Source of the DNA: Paractinoplanes deccanensis
Lineage (GTDB): Bacteria > Actinomycetota > Actinomycetes > Mycobacteriales > Micromonosporaceae
Length of the DNA stretch: 64,000 nucleotides
Direction: 5' to 3'
NCBI RefSeq assembly: GCF_016862115.1
Contig: NZ_BOMI01000145.1
Location: forward strand, 1-64,000
Positions 1-7,914 of this stretch are shown here, piece after piece. Numbering within the stretch: the first letter of the stretch is position 1; every line of letters begins with the position of its first letter. Under the pieces are notes generated by a model. That model searched no databases, had not been told where the DNA came from, and saw nothing but the letters and a program-made list of their open reading frames with translations. The position numbers and the translations under genes were made by a program.

Positions 1-1
1 G

Positions 2-913
2 CCGGCGCATGCGGCGGCCGGGCTGAAGGAGACGCACCGCTTCACCCACCCCGGCCCGGTGCACGCGGTGGCCATGGACCCTCGCCGCCGGCTCTTCGCG
101 GCCGGCGCGCACGGCGAGATCCTCTGCTGGGACCTCGACCGGGCGCAGGTCTGCCGCTGTTGCCGCCTCCCCGACCGGCCGGCGCCCGTCCGCTCGATCG
201 CTGTCAGCCGGGACGGCCGCTTCGTCGCCGCCGTCCACGACGACCGCCTCGTCCGCCTCTGGGACGTCGAGACCGAGGTCGCCGCGCTCGCCATGCGCGC
301 GCCCGGCGGACAGACCGGCCGCAGCGTGCGCCTCTCCCCCGACGACGCATACCTGGTGATCGGCTGGTCCGGCGGGGTCGCCCAGATCGTCGACCGCTAC
401 GGCCGCGAGCGCCTGCGCCTGGTCCACCGCCCCGAGGTCGACGGCGGCGGCCGCCCGCGCCCGCCCGGCGACGTGCACACCGCCGCCTTCAGCCCGGACG
501 GGCGGTGGATCGCCACCGGCGCCGGCGACGGCCTGGTGCGCCTGTTCGGCAGCACCGGCCAGATCGCGACACGCTTCCCCCACCCGCACGCGGTGGTGGA
601 CGTGGCGTTCCGCGGCGACGGCCGGATGATCGCCACGGCCGCGGCCGACGGCGTGGTGCGGCTCTGGAACGCCCGCGGCGAGGTGCAGAGCCGGTTCCAG
701 CACGGGGCGCCGGTGAGCGCGGTCGCCTTCACCGCGGACGGGCGCGTGGTGACCGGCGGGGCGGACGGGGTCGCGCGCGTGTGGCACGGCGACGAGCGCG
801 TGCACGCCTGGACCGCCGCCGCCGGACCGATCACCGCCGTGGCCTGCGGCGCCGGGAAGAGCCTGGTCACCGCGCACACCGACCACACCGTACGCATCTG
901 GGAGTTCGCATGA
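2..913 (+). CDS. WD40 beta-propeller protein, 5' end outside the window
   Basis: The frame is open from the first bases, so the gene begins upstream; the GTG at 59 is internal. About 300 residues of WD40 repeats are visible. Repeat ends include LWDVET, LFGSTG, LWNARG, VWHGDE and IWEFA, with inner strands such as AAFSPDGRWIATG and VAFRGDGRMIATA, giving about seven blades. Such propellers are protein-interaction platforms; in actinobacteria they often form the C-terminal half of large NTPases or kinases, but the N-terminal part cannot be seen. The stop overlaps the next start (ATGA), so the two genes are translationally coupled. Confidence 0.9.
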   Translation, partial: PAHAAAGLKETHRFTHPGPVHAVAMDPRRRLFAAGAHGEILCWDLDRAQVCRCCRLPDRPAPVRSIAVSRDGRFVAAVHDDRLVRLWDVETEVAALAMRAPGGQTGRSVRLSPDDAYLVIGWSGGVAQIVDRYGRERLRLVHRPEVDGGGRPRPPGDVHTAAFSPDGRWIATGAGDGLVRLFGSTGQIATRFPHPHAVVDVAFRGDGRMIATAAADGVVRLWNARGEVQSRFQHGAPVSAVAFTADGRVVTGGADGVARVWHGDERVHAWTAAAGPITAVACGAGKSLVTAHTDHTVRIWEFA

Positions 914-1359
914 CCGACGACGTCGAGCTCTTCGTCAGCTCCCGGCTCCGGCCGGACGAGGTGGCGGGCATCCGCGCCGAGCTGCGGGACTGGGGGTGGG
1001 AGCCGCAGGTGCTCCGGATGCCGGCCCGCCGTGGCGCCGCCGAGTTCACCTGGCTGCTGCTGCTCACCGTACCGGCGGAGATCTTCGTGAAGACGGTGCT
1101 CGAGCAGCTGGGCAAGCAGGCGTACGAGTCGCTGCGGGGTTTTGTGCAACGCCACCTGGGGCGCGAGGCGACGGGGGACGGCAAGCAGGTCGTCGTCATC
1201 GAGGAGGCGGGCACCGGGGCGCAGTTCGGGCTCACCGCGGACCTGCCCCTCGCGGCCTACCAGCAGATGGTCGAGGCGCTCGCGACCGGCGCCGTCGAGG
1301 ACGGGTTCCGCACGTTCGACCGGAAGCGAGGCCGCTGGACAGCCGACAGCGAGACATAG
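910..1359 (+). CDS. Small unknown protein coupled to the WD40 gene
   Basis: A 149-residue protein starting at an ATG that overlaps the WD40 stop by 4 bp. I do not recognise a family. The N-terminal 35 residues look like an alpha/beta unit. Residues about 45-60 form a hydrophobic stretch (TWLLLLTVPAEIF), followed by an amphipathic helix (about 60-80) and a beta-rich C-terminus. Small proteins with one hydrophobic segment often sit behind WD40 or STAND genes in actinobacteria and may be partners or membrane tethers; that role is inference from position only. Confidence 0.75.
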   Translation: MTDDVELFVSSRLRPDEVAGIRAELRDWGWEPQVLRMPARRGAAEFTWLLLLTVPAEIFVKTVLEQLGKQAYESLRGFVQRHLGREATGDGKQVVVIEEAGTGAQFGLTADLPLAAYQQMVEALATGAVEDGFRTFDRKRGRWTADSET

Positions 1360-1368
1360 GAGGCAACG

Positions 1369-1779
1369 ATGACCGACCGTGACGACGCCGCCTGGAACCG
1401 GCCCGACGCGCCGCCCCCGAACTGGCAGCAGCCGCCGCCGTCGCAACCGGGTCCCGCGCAGGGCTCCTGGCAGCCCGGCGGTTATCAGCAGCCCGGCGGC
1501 TATCAGCCGCCGCAGCCCTACCAGCCGGGGGCGCCCTGGCCGCCGGGCGGTCCACCACCCGCGGCCGAGCGGCCGACCAACACGCTGGCCATCCTGGCGC
1601 TGGTCTTCGCGTTCGTCTTCTCGCCGGCCGGCCTGGTGCTCGGCTTCCTGGCCCGCCAGCAGATCCAGCAGCGCAACGAGGGCGGCGAGGGCCTGGCGAT
1701 GGCCGGCCTGATCATCGGCGCCATCGGAACGCTGGGCTACGTGATCCTCTGCATCGCCTCGGCGTCCACGGGCTACTGA
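1369..1779 (+). CDS. DUF4190-type membrane protein
   Basis: 136 residues. The first 65 are rich in Pro, Gln and Gly with repeated QPGGYQ units. Two membrane segments follow (about 70-90 and 108-130), separated by the loop RQQIQQRNEGGEGLA. This layout (low-complexity cytoplasmic tail, two helices, polar hinge with an EGG-LA motif) is that of DUF4190 proteins, common and uncharacterised in actinobacteria. AGGAGG lies 6-7 bases before the ATG. It is the third gene of the rightward run and ends at a strong hairpin. Confidence 0.85.
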   Translation: MTDRDDAAWNRPDAPPPNWQQPPPSQPGPAQGSWQPGGYQQPGGYQPPQPYQPGAPWPPGGPPPAAERPTNTLAILALVFAFVFSPAGLVLGFLARQQIQQRNEGGEGLAMAGLIIGAIGTLGYVILCIASASTGY

Positions 1780-1792
1780 CGGACGACCGCAC

Positions 1793-1825
1793 GGGGCACG
1801 GCAGGCGGTGTGCCTGCCGTGCCCC
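1793..1825. terminator. Bidirectional hairpin terminator
   Basis: A perfect 14-bp stem (1793-1806 with 1812-1825) around a 5-base loop lies between two genes that converge. There is no clear U-tract, as is usual in high-GC actinobacteria. It probably ends both transcripts. Confidence 0.8.
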
Positions 1826-1832
1826 ACCGGGG

Positions 1833-2144
1833 TCAGCGAGTGCGCGGGTCGTGGTCGGTGCTGCGGCTGCCGGCCTTGGCCAGGCCGCGGCTGAGCATGT
1901 AGCCGATGGTGAGCAGCGTGATGTAGAACCACGCCTTGTCGGCGGCGAAGAAGTCGCCGCCGCTCTCACCGGCCCCGTCACCCGTCACGGCCGAGGCGAC
2001 CAGCACGCCGATGACGGACAGCAGATAGACGGCGAGCTCGGTGGTCTTGAACGACGGCTTGGTCTCGTCGCCGTGCGGGTGACGCCGGCCGAGGTCGACG
2101 TCGCCGGTGGGGGTGTGGGTCACGCTGGCCATGGGGGACTCCAT
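1833..2144 (-). CDS. Small two-helix membrane protein
   Basis: 103 residues (99 if the second ATG at 2132 is used). A polar N-terminus with a His/Asp-rich stretch precedes two membrane helices: about residues 36-53 (LAVYLLSVIGVLVASAV) and 70-85 (AWFYITLLTIGYMLSRG). The tail is short and basic. I know no function. It converges on the DUF4190 gene across the hairpin at 1793-1825 and stands alone, with about 95 bp to the next gene upstream. Confidence 0.8.
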   Translation of the reverse strand: MESPMASVTHTPTGDVDLGRRHPHGDETKPSFKTTELAVYLLSVIGVLVASAVTGDGAGESGGDFFAADKAWFYITLLTIGYMLSRGLAKAGSRSTDHDPRTR

Positions 2145-2240
2145 TTCGTCGGTCGGCGCTCACGCCATCGCGCCGTTGACCGCCAGATACCCCCGTGGGC
2201 GGATTGACCTACTCACCCCCTCGTCGCACGTTCGGGTGGT

Positions 2241-5006
2241 TTACGGCGAAACGGTCGGGGGTGCCGTGGTGTAGACGGTGGGGTCGCCCTGTTTCAGCCA
2301 GATCTGCGGGTGGTCGATCGGCGTGAAGGAGCGGTCGCCGCCCGGTTCGCGGGTGGTGGGGACGGTGTCGCCGTTGGGCAGATGCATGATGAAGTTGACC
2401 GGCTTGGTGTCGTCGGCGAGCGGGATCTCGTACGAGGCCCAGCCGTTCTCGACGCGGGTGGCGGGCCACGGGCGGTCCCAGGCGATCTGGGCGAGGGTCT
2501 CCGGCGCCACCGCGTCGCCCCACAGGTGCAGGCCCCAGCCGGTGTAGTCGCCGGCCGGGCGGTGGTAGTGGACGGTGGCGGTGGCCAGCGGCGGGCCCGC
2601 GTAGCGCACCGTGCGGATCGGGCTCACCGCGCGGGTGCCGTCGGGCTCGGTGAGCACCGCGCGGTAGCGGACCTGGGTGCCCGCCGCCAGGTTGAGCGGC
2701 GCCAGGTCGTCGAAGGCCGTGTAGGCGGGTGACGAGTCGTCGCGGCCGATCGGGGTCCAGGCGGCGCCCGCGACGCTGCGCTCGAAGTGGACCACGTGGG
2801 TGGCGCGTTCCGGGTCGGCGACGGCGCGCACCTCGACGGTGCCGCGGACGTTCGCGCCCTCGGCCGGCGCCTCGATGGTCAGCGACGGGGCCGGCACGTG
2901 CGCCGAGCGGGCGCCGCTCGTCCTGGTGTGCCCGGCGTTGTCGAGGACCACCGCCCGGTACTGCACCGGCGTGCCGGCGCGCAGGCCGGAGACGTCGTGG
3001 AAGACCTGGTAGGGCGCGTTGTCGTCGGTGCCGATCGGCGCCCAGCCGCCGCGGCCGGTCTTGGCGTAGAAGGTGACCTCGGCGAACGACGAGCCGGCGA
3101 CGGTGGCCGGCACCCGCATGCGTGCCCGGCTCTCCGCGGACGGGGTGGGCTCGCCCAGCGACACCGCGGGGGCCGCCTTCGAGCGCGGGACCCGGTCGGT
3201 CATGGCGTAGACGACCGTGGACAGCGGCGGCACGGTGACCGTGATCGTGCGGTCGGCGGCCGAGGTCACGGCGGCCGGGCCGGCGCCGTACACCTTGCCG
3301 AACCTCGCCCCGGCGGCGTAGGTCGGGACGGCGGCGGTGCGGGCCTGCTCGCTGTTGTTCAGCGCGACCACGTATTCGCGCTGCTCGGACCGGTCGATCC
3401 GGGAGAACGCGTAGATGCCGGCGCTCGCGTCGGCGTAACGGTGCTGGTGGGCGCCGTCGCGCAGCGCGGGGTGGCGGCGGGTCAGCTCGGCGAGGCCGGC
3501 GATGCCCTGGTAGAGCGGGTGGGCGGCGACGAAGTTGTCCTGCGCATGGGTCGCGGTGGTGCCCAGCAGGTCGTCGTCGAGGTAGTCGGGCACCCGGCTC
3601 GCGAACATCGTCTGGCGGGCGTCCTGGTCGCCGCCGGGGCCGGTGAAGCCCTGCTCGTCGCCGTAGTAGACGACCGGGTTGCCGCGCGAGAGATACATCA
3701 GCTCGTGAGCGAGCCGGTCGCGGGCCACCCACTCGGTGTCGCCGGCGCCGGGATTGTCGGCCTGCACGAACGAGCCGATGCGGCCCATGTCGTGGTTTCC
3801 GAGGAAGGTCGGCAGCTCATAGACGTTCGAGTCGGCGTCGGTGTACCAGTCGTCGGCGGCGAAGAACGAGCCGAGCGCGGCGGCGCTCTGCCCGCGCGAG
3901 GCGAAGTTGCGGGCCGCGTCCTGGAACGGGAAGTCGAGCACCGCCTGCATGCGGTCGCGGGTGGTGAACTGCGAGGTGAAGCTGCGCGAGGTGTCGAAGA
4001 CCTCGCCGAACATGAAGAACTCCGGCTTGCCCCGCGCGCGGGCGAAGGACAGCACCTCGGGACCGAACTTCTGCCAGAACTCGTCGTTGACGTGCTTCAT
4101 GGTGTCGATGCGGAAGCCGTCGATGCCGAAGTCGGCGATCCACGCCTTGTAGATGTCGGTCATGCCGCGGACGACGCGGGGGTGCTCGGTGAACAGGTCG
4201 TCGAGGCCGAAGAAGTCGCCGTAGAGCGAGTTCTCACCGGTGAAGGTCGTGTCGCCCCGGTTGTGGTAGAGCGTGACGTCGTTGAGCCAGGCGGGCACCT
4301 TCAGGTCGCGCTCGGCGGGGTCGAGGACCGGGACGTACGGGAACGAGGTGCGCGGGTCGAGCGCCGGGAAGGACGGCTTGCCCGCGTGATCCCGGTCGTC
4401 GAACGGCCGGCCGGCGGCGTCGCGATAGGGCGACACATCCTTCGACACGTACGCCTGGCGCGCGCCCGACTCGTACCCGATGACGTCCGCGGTGTGGTTG
4501 GTGATGATGTCGAAGTAGACCTTCATGCCGCGCGCGTGCGCCGCGTCGACCAGCGCCCGCAGCTCGGCGTTGGTGCCCAGGTGGGGATCGATCTGGGTGA
4601 AGTCGGTGATCCAGTATCCGTGGTAGCCGGCCGACGGGCCGTCCTCCAGCTGCACGGCCTTGTTCTTGAAGCTCGGCGTCAGCCAGATGGACGTGGTGCC
4701 CAGCCCGCGGATGTAGTCGATGCGGCGCAGCAGCCCGGCCAGGTCGCCGCCGTTGTAGAAGCCCTTGCGAGTGGGGTCGAAACCGGAGACCAGCGGGTCG
4801 TCGCCGAGGCCGCCGCGGTCGTTCGCGGTGCTGCCGTTGTCGAAGCGGTCGGCCATGACGAAGTAGAAGCTCTCGTCGGTGACCGGCGCGCGCAGCGAGT
4901 GGCGGCCCGCCAGACCGCCCCCACCGGCCGTGGCCGCGGGCGCGGAGATCGTCGCGCCGGCCAGCACGGCGGAGATCAGAACGGCGAGCCTTCGACGGAT
5001 ACGCAT
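2241..5006 (-). CDS. Secreted GH13 alpha-amylase with C-terminal CBM41 domain
   Basis: A 921-residue exported enzyme for alpha-glucans such as starch, glycogen or pullulan. Residues 1-28 form a Sec signal peptide. The GH13 barrel follows (about 38-560) with all catalytic positions: nucleophile D301 in GFRIDTMKH, acid/base E335 in FMFGEVFD, and D406 in FLGNHDMGR. Two Ig/fibronectin-like modules (about 620-800) follow, then a pullulanase-associated CBM41 domain (about 810-921, DYTGWGLHLWGD). The ATG at 5006 was chosen because GGGAGG precedes it and the signal peptide follows; the frame runs further upstream but is not coding-like. It is divergent from a LAL regulator, a plausible controller. 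Whether it also cuts alpha-1,6 bonds cannot be told from sequence. Confidence 0.93.
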   Translation of the reverse strand: MRIRRRLAVLISAVLAGATISAPAATAGGGGLAGRHSLRAPVTDESFYFVMADRFDNGSTANDRGGLGDDPLVSGFDPTRKGFYNGGDLAGLLRRIDYIRGLGTTSIWLTPSFKNKAVQLEDGPSAGYHGYWITDFTQIDPHLGTNAELRALVDAAHARGMKVYFDIITNHTADVIGYESGARQAYVSKDVSPYRDAAGRPFDDRDHAGKPSFPALDPRTSFPYVPVLDPAERDLKVPAWLNDVTLYHNRGDTTFTGENSLYGDFFGLDDLFTEHPRVVRGMTDIYKAWIADFGIDGFRIDTMKHVNDEFWQKFGPEVLSFARARGKPEFFMFGEVFDTSRSFTSQFTTRDRMQAVLDFPFQDAARNFASRGQSAAALGSFFAADDWYTDADSNVYELPTFLGNHDMGRIGSFVQADNPGAGDTEWVARDRLAHELMYLSRGNPVVYYGDEQGFTGPGGDQDARQTMFASRVPDYLDDDLLGTTATHAQDNFVAAHPLYQGIAGLAELTRRHPALRDGAHQHRYADASAGIYAFSRIDRSEQREYVVALNNSEQARTAAVPTYAAGARFGKVYGAGPAAVTSAADRTITVTVPPLSTVVYAMTDRVPRSKAAPAVSLGEPTPSAESRARMRVPATVAGSSFAEVTFYAKTGRGGWAPIGTDDNAPYQVFHDVSGLRAGTPVQYRAVVLDNAGHTRTSGARSAHVPAPSLTIEAPAEGANVRGTVEVRAVADPERATHVVHFERSVAGAAWTPIGRDDSSPAYTAFDDLAPLNLAAGTQVRYRAVLTEPDGTRAVSPIRTVRYAGPPLATATVHYHRPAGDYTGWGLHLWGDAVAPETLAQIAWDRPWPATRVENGWASYEIPLADDTKPVNFIMHLPNGDTVPTTREPGGDRSFTPIDHPQIWLKQGDPTVYTTAPPTVSP

Positions 5007-5102
5007 CGGACCTCCCGGAGACGGCGGGCGCGTCATCGACCGTAGTGGATGATCGACCCGCGTACCAGGGGTTTCGCCAGGTGAGGCAAGCTGCTGGCGG
5101 GG

Positions 5103-7850
5103 GTGATTCGCGTGCTGGACCGCGACGTGGAACGCGGCGTGCTCGACCGGATGCTGGCCGAGGTGCGCGAGGGACGCAGCGGCGCGCTGCTGCTGGTCGG
5201 CGAGCCCGGCGCCGGCAAGACCGCGCTGCTGGACTGGCGGGTGTCGGCGGCGCCCGGCGTGCGGATCGCGCGGGTCACCGGCGTGGAGTCCGAGGGCGAG
5301 CTGCCGTACTCGGCACTGCACCAGCTCTGCGGCCGGATGCTCGGCCACCTCGACCGGCTGCCGGCTCCGCAGGCGGACGCGCTGGCCATCACGTTCGGGC
5401 TGCGCGACGGGCCGGCGCCGGACCTGCTGCTGGTGAGCCTCGCCGTCCTGACGCTGCTGGCCGAGGTGGCGGCCGAGCGGCCGCTGGTGGCGATCGTCGA
5501 CGACGCGCAATGGCTCGACACCGCCTCGGCGCGGGTGCTCGGCGTGGTCGCGCGCCGGCTCCAGTCCGAGTCGGTGCTGATCCTTTTCGCGGCCCGCGAG
5601 CGGCCGCGGGAGCTGCGCGGCGTCGCCGAGCTGCCGGTGCCGGGCCTGCCCGAGCACGAGGCCCGCGAGCTGCTGCGGTCCGTGATCACCTGGCCGTTGG
5701 ACGCGCACGTGCGGGAAGCGGTGCTGGCGGAGGCGCGCGGCATCCCGCTGGCCCTGCTGGAGCTGCCGGTCGGCCTGTCACCGGTGTGCCTGGCCGGCGG
5801 CTTCCGGCTGCCCGGCGCCCTGCCGCTGACCGGGCGGATCGAGGAGAGCTTCCGCCGCCGCATCGACGCGCTGCCGGCGGACACGCGGCTGTTGCTGCTG
5901 ATCGCCGCCGCGGACCCGAGCGGCAACGCGGCGCTGCTGTGGCGGGCGGCCGGCCTGCTCGGTCTCGGCGCCGGCACGAGCGACGCCGCGCACGACGCCG
6001 GGCTGGTGACCATCGGCGTCACGGTGACCTTCCGGCACACGCTGGTCCGGTCGGCCGTCTACCGGGCGGCGTCGCCGGCGGACCGGCGGCGGGCGCACGC
6101 CGCGCTGGCCGAGGCGACCGACGCGAGCGCCGACCCGGACCGGCGCGCCTGGCACCGGGCGGAGGCCGCGGCCGGCCCGGACGAGGCGGTCGCGGCCGAG
6201 CTGGAGGCGTCCGCCGAGCGGGCCCGGTCGCGCGGCGGGCTGGCGGCGGCCGCCGCGTTCCTCGAGCGGGCGGCCGAGCTGACCGCCGATCCGGCCGCGC
6301 GGGCCGACCGCAGCGTCTCCGCGGCCCGCGCGAAATATCAGGCCGGCGATCGGGAGGCCGCGTCGGCGCTGCTGGCCCTCGCCGCGTCCGGACCGCCGGA
6401 CGAGCTGCGCGCGGCGCGGATCGGCCTGCTGGCCGGCCAGATGGCGTTCGCCTCCCCGCACAGCGGCGACGGTCCCGGTCTGCTGCTCGACACGGCCGGC
6501 CGGCTGGAGCGGCACGACACCGTCCTGGCCCGCGACACCTATCTGGACGCGCTGACCGCCGCCGTGTACGCGGGCCGCTTCGCCACCACGGCCGGGCTCC
6601 CCCAGGTGGCCGCCGCGGCACGCGCCGCCCCGCCGGCCGCCGGGCCGTCGCGCCCGGCCGACCGGCTGCTCGACGGGTTGAGCCGCCTGTACACCGACGG
6701 CTACGCCGCGGGCGTCCCGCTGGTGCGCGAGGCCGTGTCGGCCTTCCGGACAGCGGAGCTCAGCGTCGAGGAGGCGCTCCGCTGGCTCTACGTGGCCTGC
6801 CACAGCGCACACGACATCTGGGACGACGACGGCTGGCTGGCGCTCTCGTCCCGCTATGTGCGGACGGCCCGCGAGACCGGCGCGCTGTCGCTGCTGCCGA
6901 TCGCTCTCAGCGCGCGCATCGGCATGCACCTGCACGCGGGCGAGTTCGCCGAGGCGGCCGCGCTGGCCGAGGAGATCGCGACCATCACCGCCGCGACCGG
7001 CGACACCCTGCCGGCGTACGGCGCGCTGGCGCTCAGCGGGTGGCAGGGGCGCACGGCGGAGGTGTCGCGGCTGGCGCCGGTGGTGCTCGACGTGGTGGCC
7101 GCGCGCGGCGAGGGCATGGGCCTGACGCTCGTGCAGCACACGCTCGCCGTGCTGCACAACGGGCTGGGCCGCTTCGGCGAGGCGCTGGCCGCCGCGGAGG
7201 TGGCCACCGCCTCACCGCACGAGACCGGGTTCACCAACTGGGCGCTCGCCGAGCTGGTCGAGGCGGCCGTCCGTACGGGCGACCGGAATCGTGCGGAACA
7301 GGCTCTCGAACGGCTCGCCGCCACCACCGGCCCGAGCGGCACCGAGTGGAGCCTCGGCGTCGAGGCGCGCTCCCGGGCGCTGGTCGCCGGCGACGCGGCC
7401 GCGGAAGATCTCCACCGGGAGGCGATCGACCGGCTCGGCCGCAGCCGCGGCGCCGTCGCCCAGGCCCGGGCCGTGCTGGTGTACGGGGAGTGGCTGAGCC
7501 GGCAGGACCGGGTCGACCAGGCCCGGGCCACGCTGCGGGACGCGCACGACCGGTTCGCCGCGATCGGCGCCGGCGCCTTCGCCCGGCGTGCCCTCACCGC
7601 GCTCACCTTCGTCGGCGGCGAGGTGCTGCCGCGCGCCGCGCCGAGCCGGGCCACCCTGACCGAGCAGGAGCTGACCATCGCCCGGCGCGCCCGGGAGGGC
7701 CGCTCCAACCCCGAGATCGGCGCGGAGCTGTTCCTCAGCGCGCGGACCGTCGAATGGCACCTGCGCAAGGTCTACACCAAGCTCGGCATCCGCGGGCGCC
7801 GCGAGCTGAGATCCGCCGACCTCGCGCCGCACCTGCCGGAAAGCGGCTGA
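5103..7850 (+). CDS. LAL-type LuxR regulator with AAA ATPase domain
   Basis: 915 residues with the LAL (large ATP-binding LuxR) layout: Walker A GEPGAGKT at 33-40, Walker B LVAIVDDAQWLD near 130, a long helical-repeat middle that is probably TPR-like, and a C-terminal LuxR helix-turn-helix (about 850-905; LTEQELTIARRAREGRSNPE). MalT is the best-known relative and controls maltodextrin genes after binding sugar and ATP. The divergent neighbour is a secreted alpha-amylase with only 96 bp between the starts, so control of that gene, directly or by sugar sensing, is a fair inference. The start is GTG. Confidence 0.92.
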   Translation: MIRVLDRDVERGVLDRMLAEVREGRSGALLLVGEPGAGKTALLDWRVSAAPGVRIARVTGVESEGELPYSALHQLCGRMLGHLDRLPAPQADALAITFGLRDGPAPDLLLVSLAVLTLLAEVAAERPLVAIVDDAQWLDTASARVLGVVARRLQSESVLILFAARERPRELRGVAELPVPGLPEHEARELLRSVITWPLDAHVREAVLAEARGIPLALLELPVGLSPVCLAGGFRLPGALPLTGRIEESFRRRIDALPADTRLLLLIAAADPSGNAALLWRAAGLLGLGAGTSDAAHDAGLVTIGVTVTFRHTLVRSAVYRAASPADRRRAHAALAEATDASADPDRRAWHRAEAAAGPDEAVAAELEASAERARSRGGLAAAAAFLERAAELTADPAARADRSVSAARAKYQAGDREAASALLALAASGPPDELRAARIGLLAGQMAFASPHSGDGPGLLLDTAGRLERHDTVLARDTYLDALTAAVYAGRFATTAGLPQVAAAARAAPPAAGPSRPADRLLDGLSRLYTDGYAAGVPLVREAVSAFRTAELSVEEALRWLYVACHSAHDIWDDDGWLALSSRYVRTARETGALSLLPIALSARIGMHLHAGEFAEAAALAEEIATITAATGDTLPAYGALALSGWQGRTAEVSRLAPVVLDVVAARGEGMGLTLVQHTLAVLHNGLGRFGEALAAAEVATASPHETGFTNWALAELVEAAVRTGDRNRAEQALERLAATTGPSGTEWSLGVEARSRALVAGDAAAEDLHREAIDRLGRSRGAVAQARAVLVYGEWLSRQDRVDQARATLRDAHDRFAAIGAGAFARRALTALTFVGGEVLPRAAPSRATLTEQELTIARRAREGRSNPEIGAELFLSARTVEWHLRKVYTKLGIRGRRELRSADLAPHLPESG

Positions 7851-7914
7851 CCGCGCGAGTCGTCATCGCGACAGATCAGCTGTCGTTTCGCCGGACGCGG
7901 CGAGGATGACAACG

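Noticed and set aside
59..913. Start of the WD40 gene at the GTG at 59
   Set aside because: The frame is open to the window edge and the residues before it continue a WD40 repeat, so the gene starts outside.
2787..5045. Long open frame opposite the amylase gene
   Set aside because: It reads as Arg/Val/Gly-rich shadow translation of GC-rich DNA; the minus strand has a full enzyme with signal peptide and catalytic motifs.
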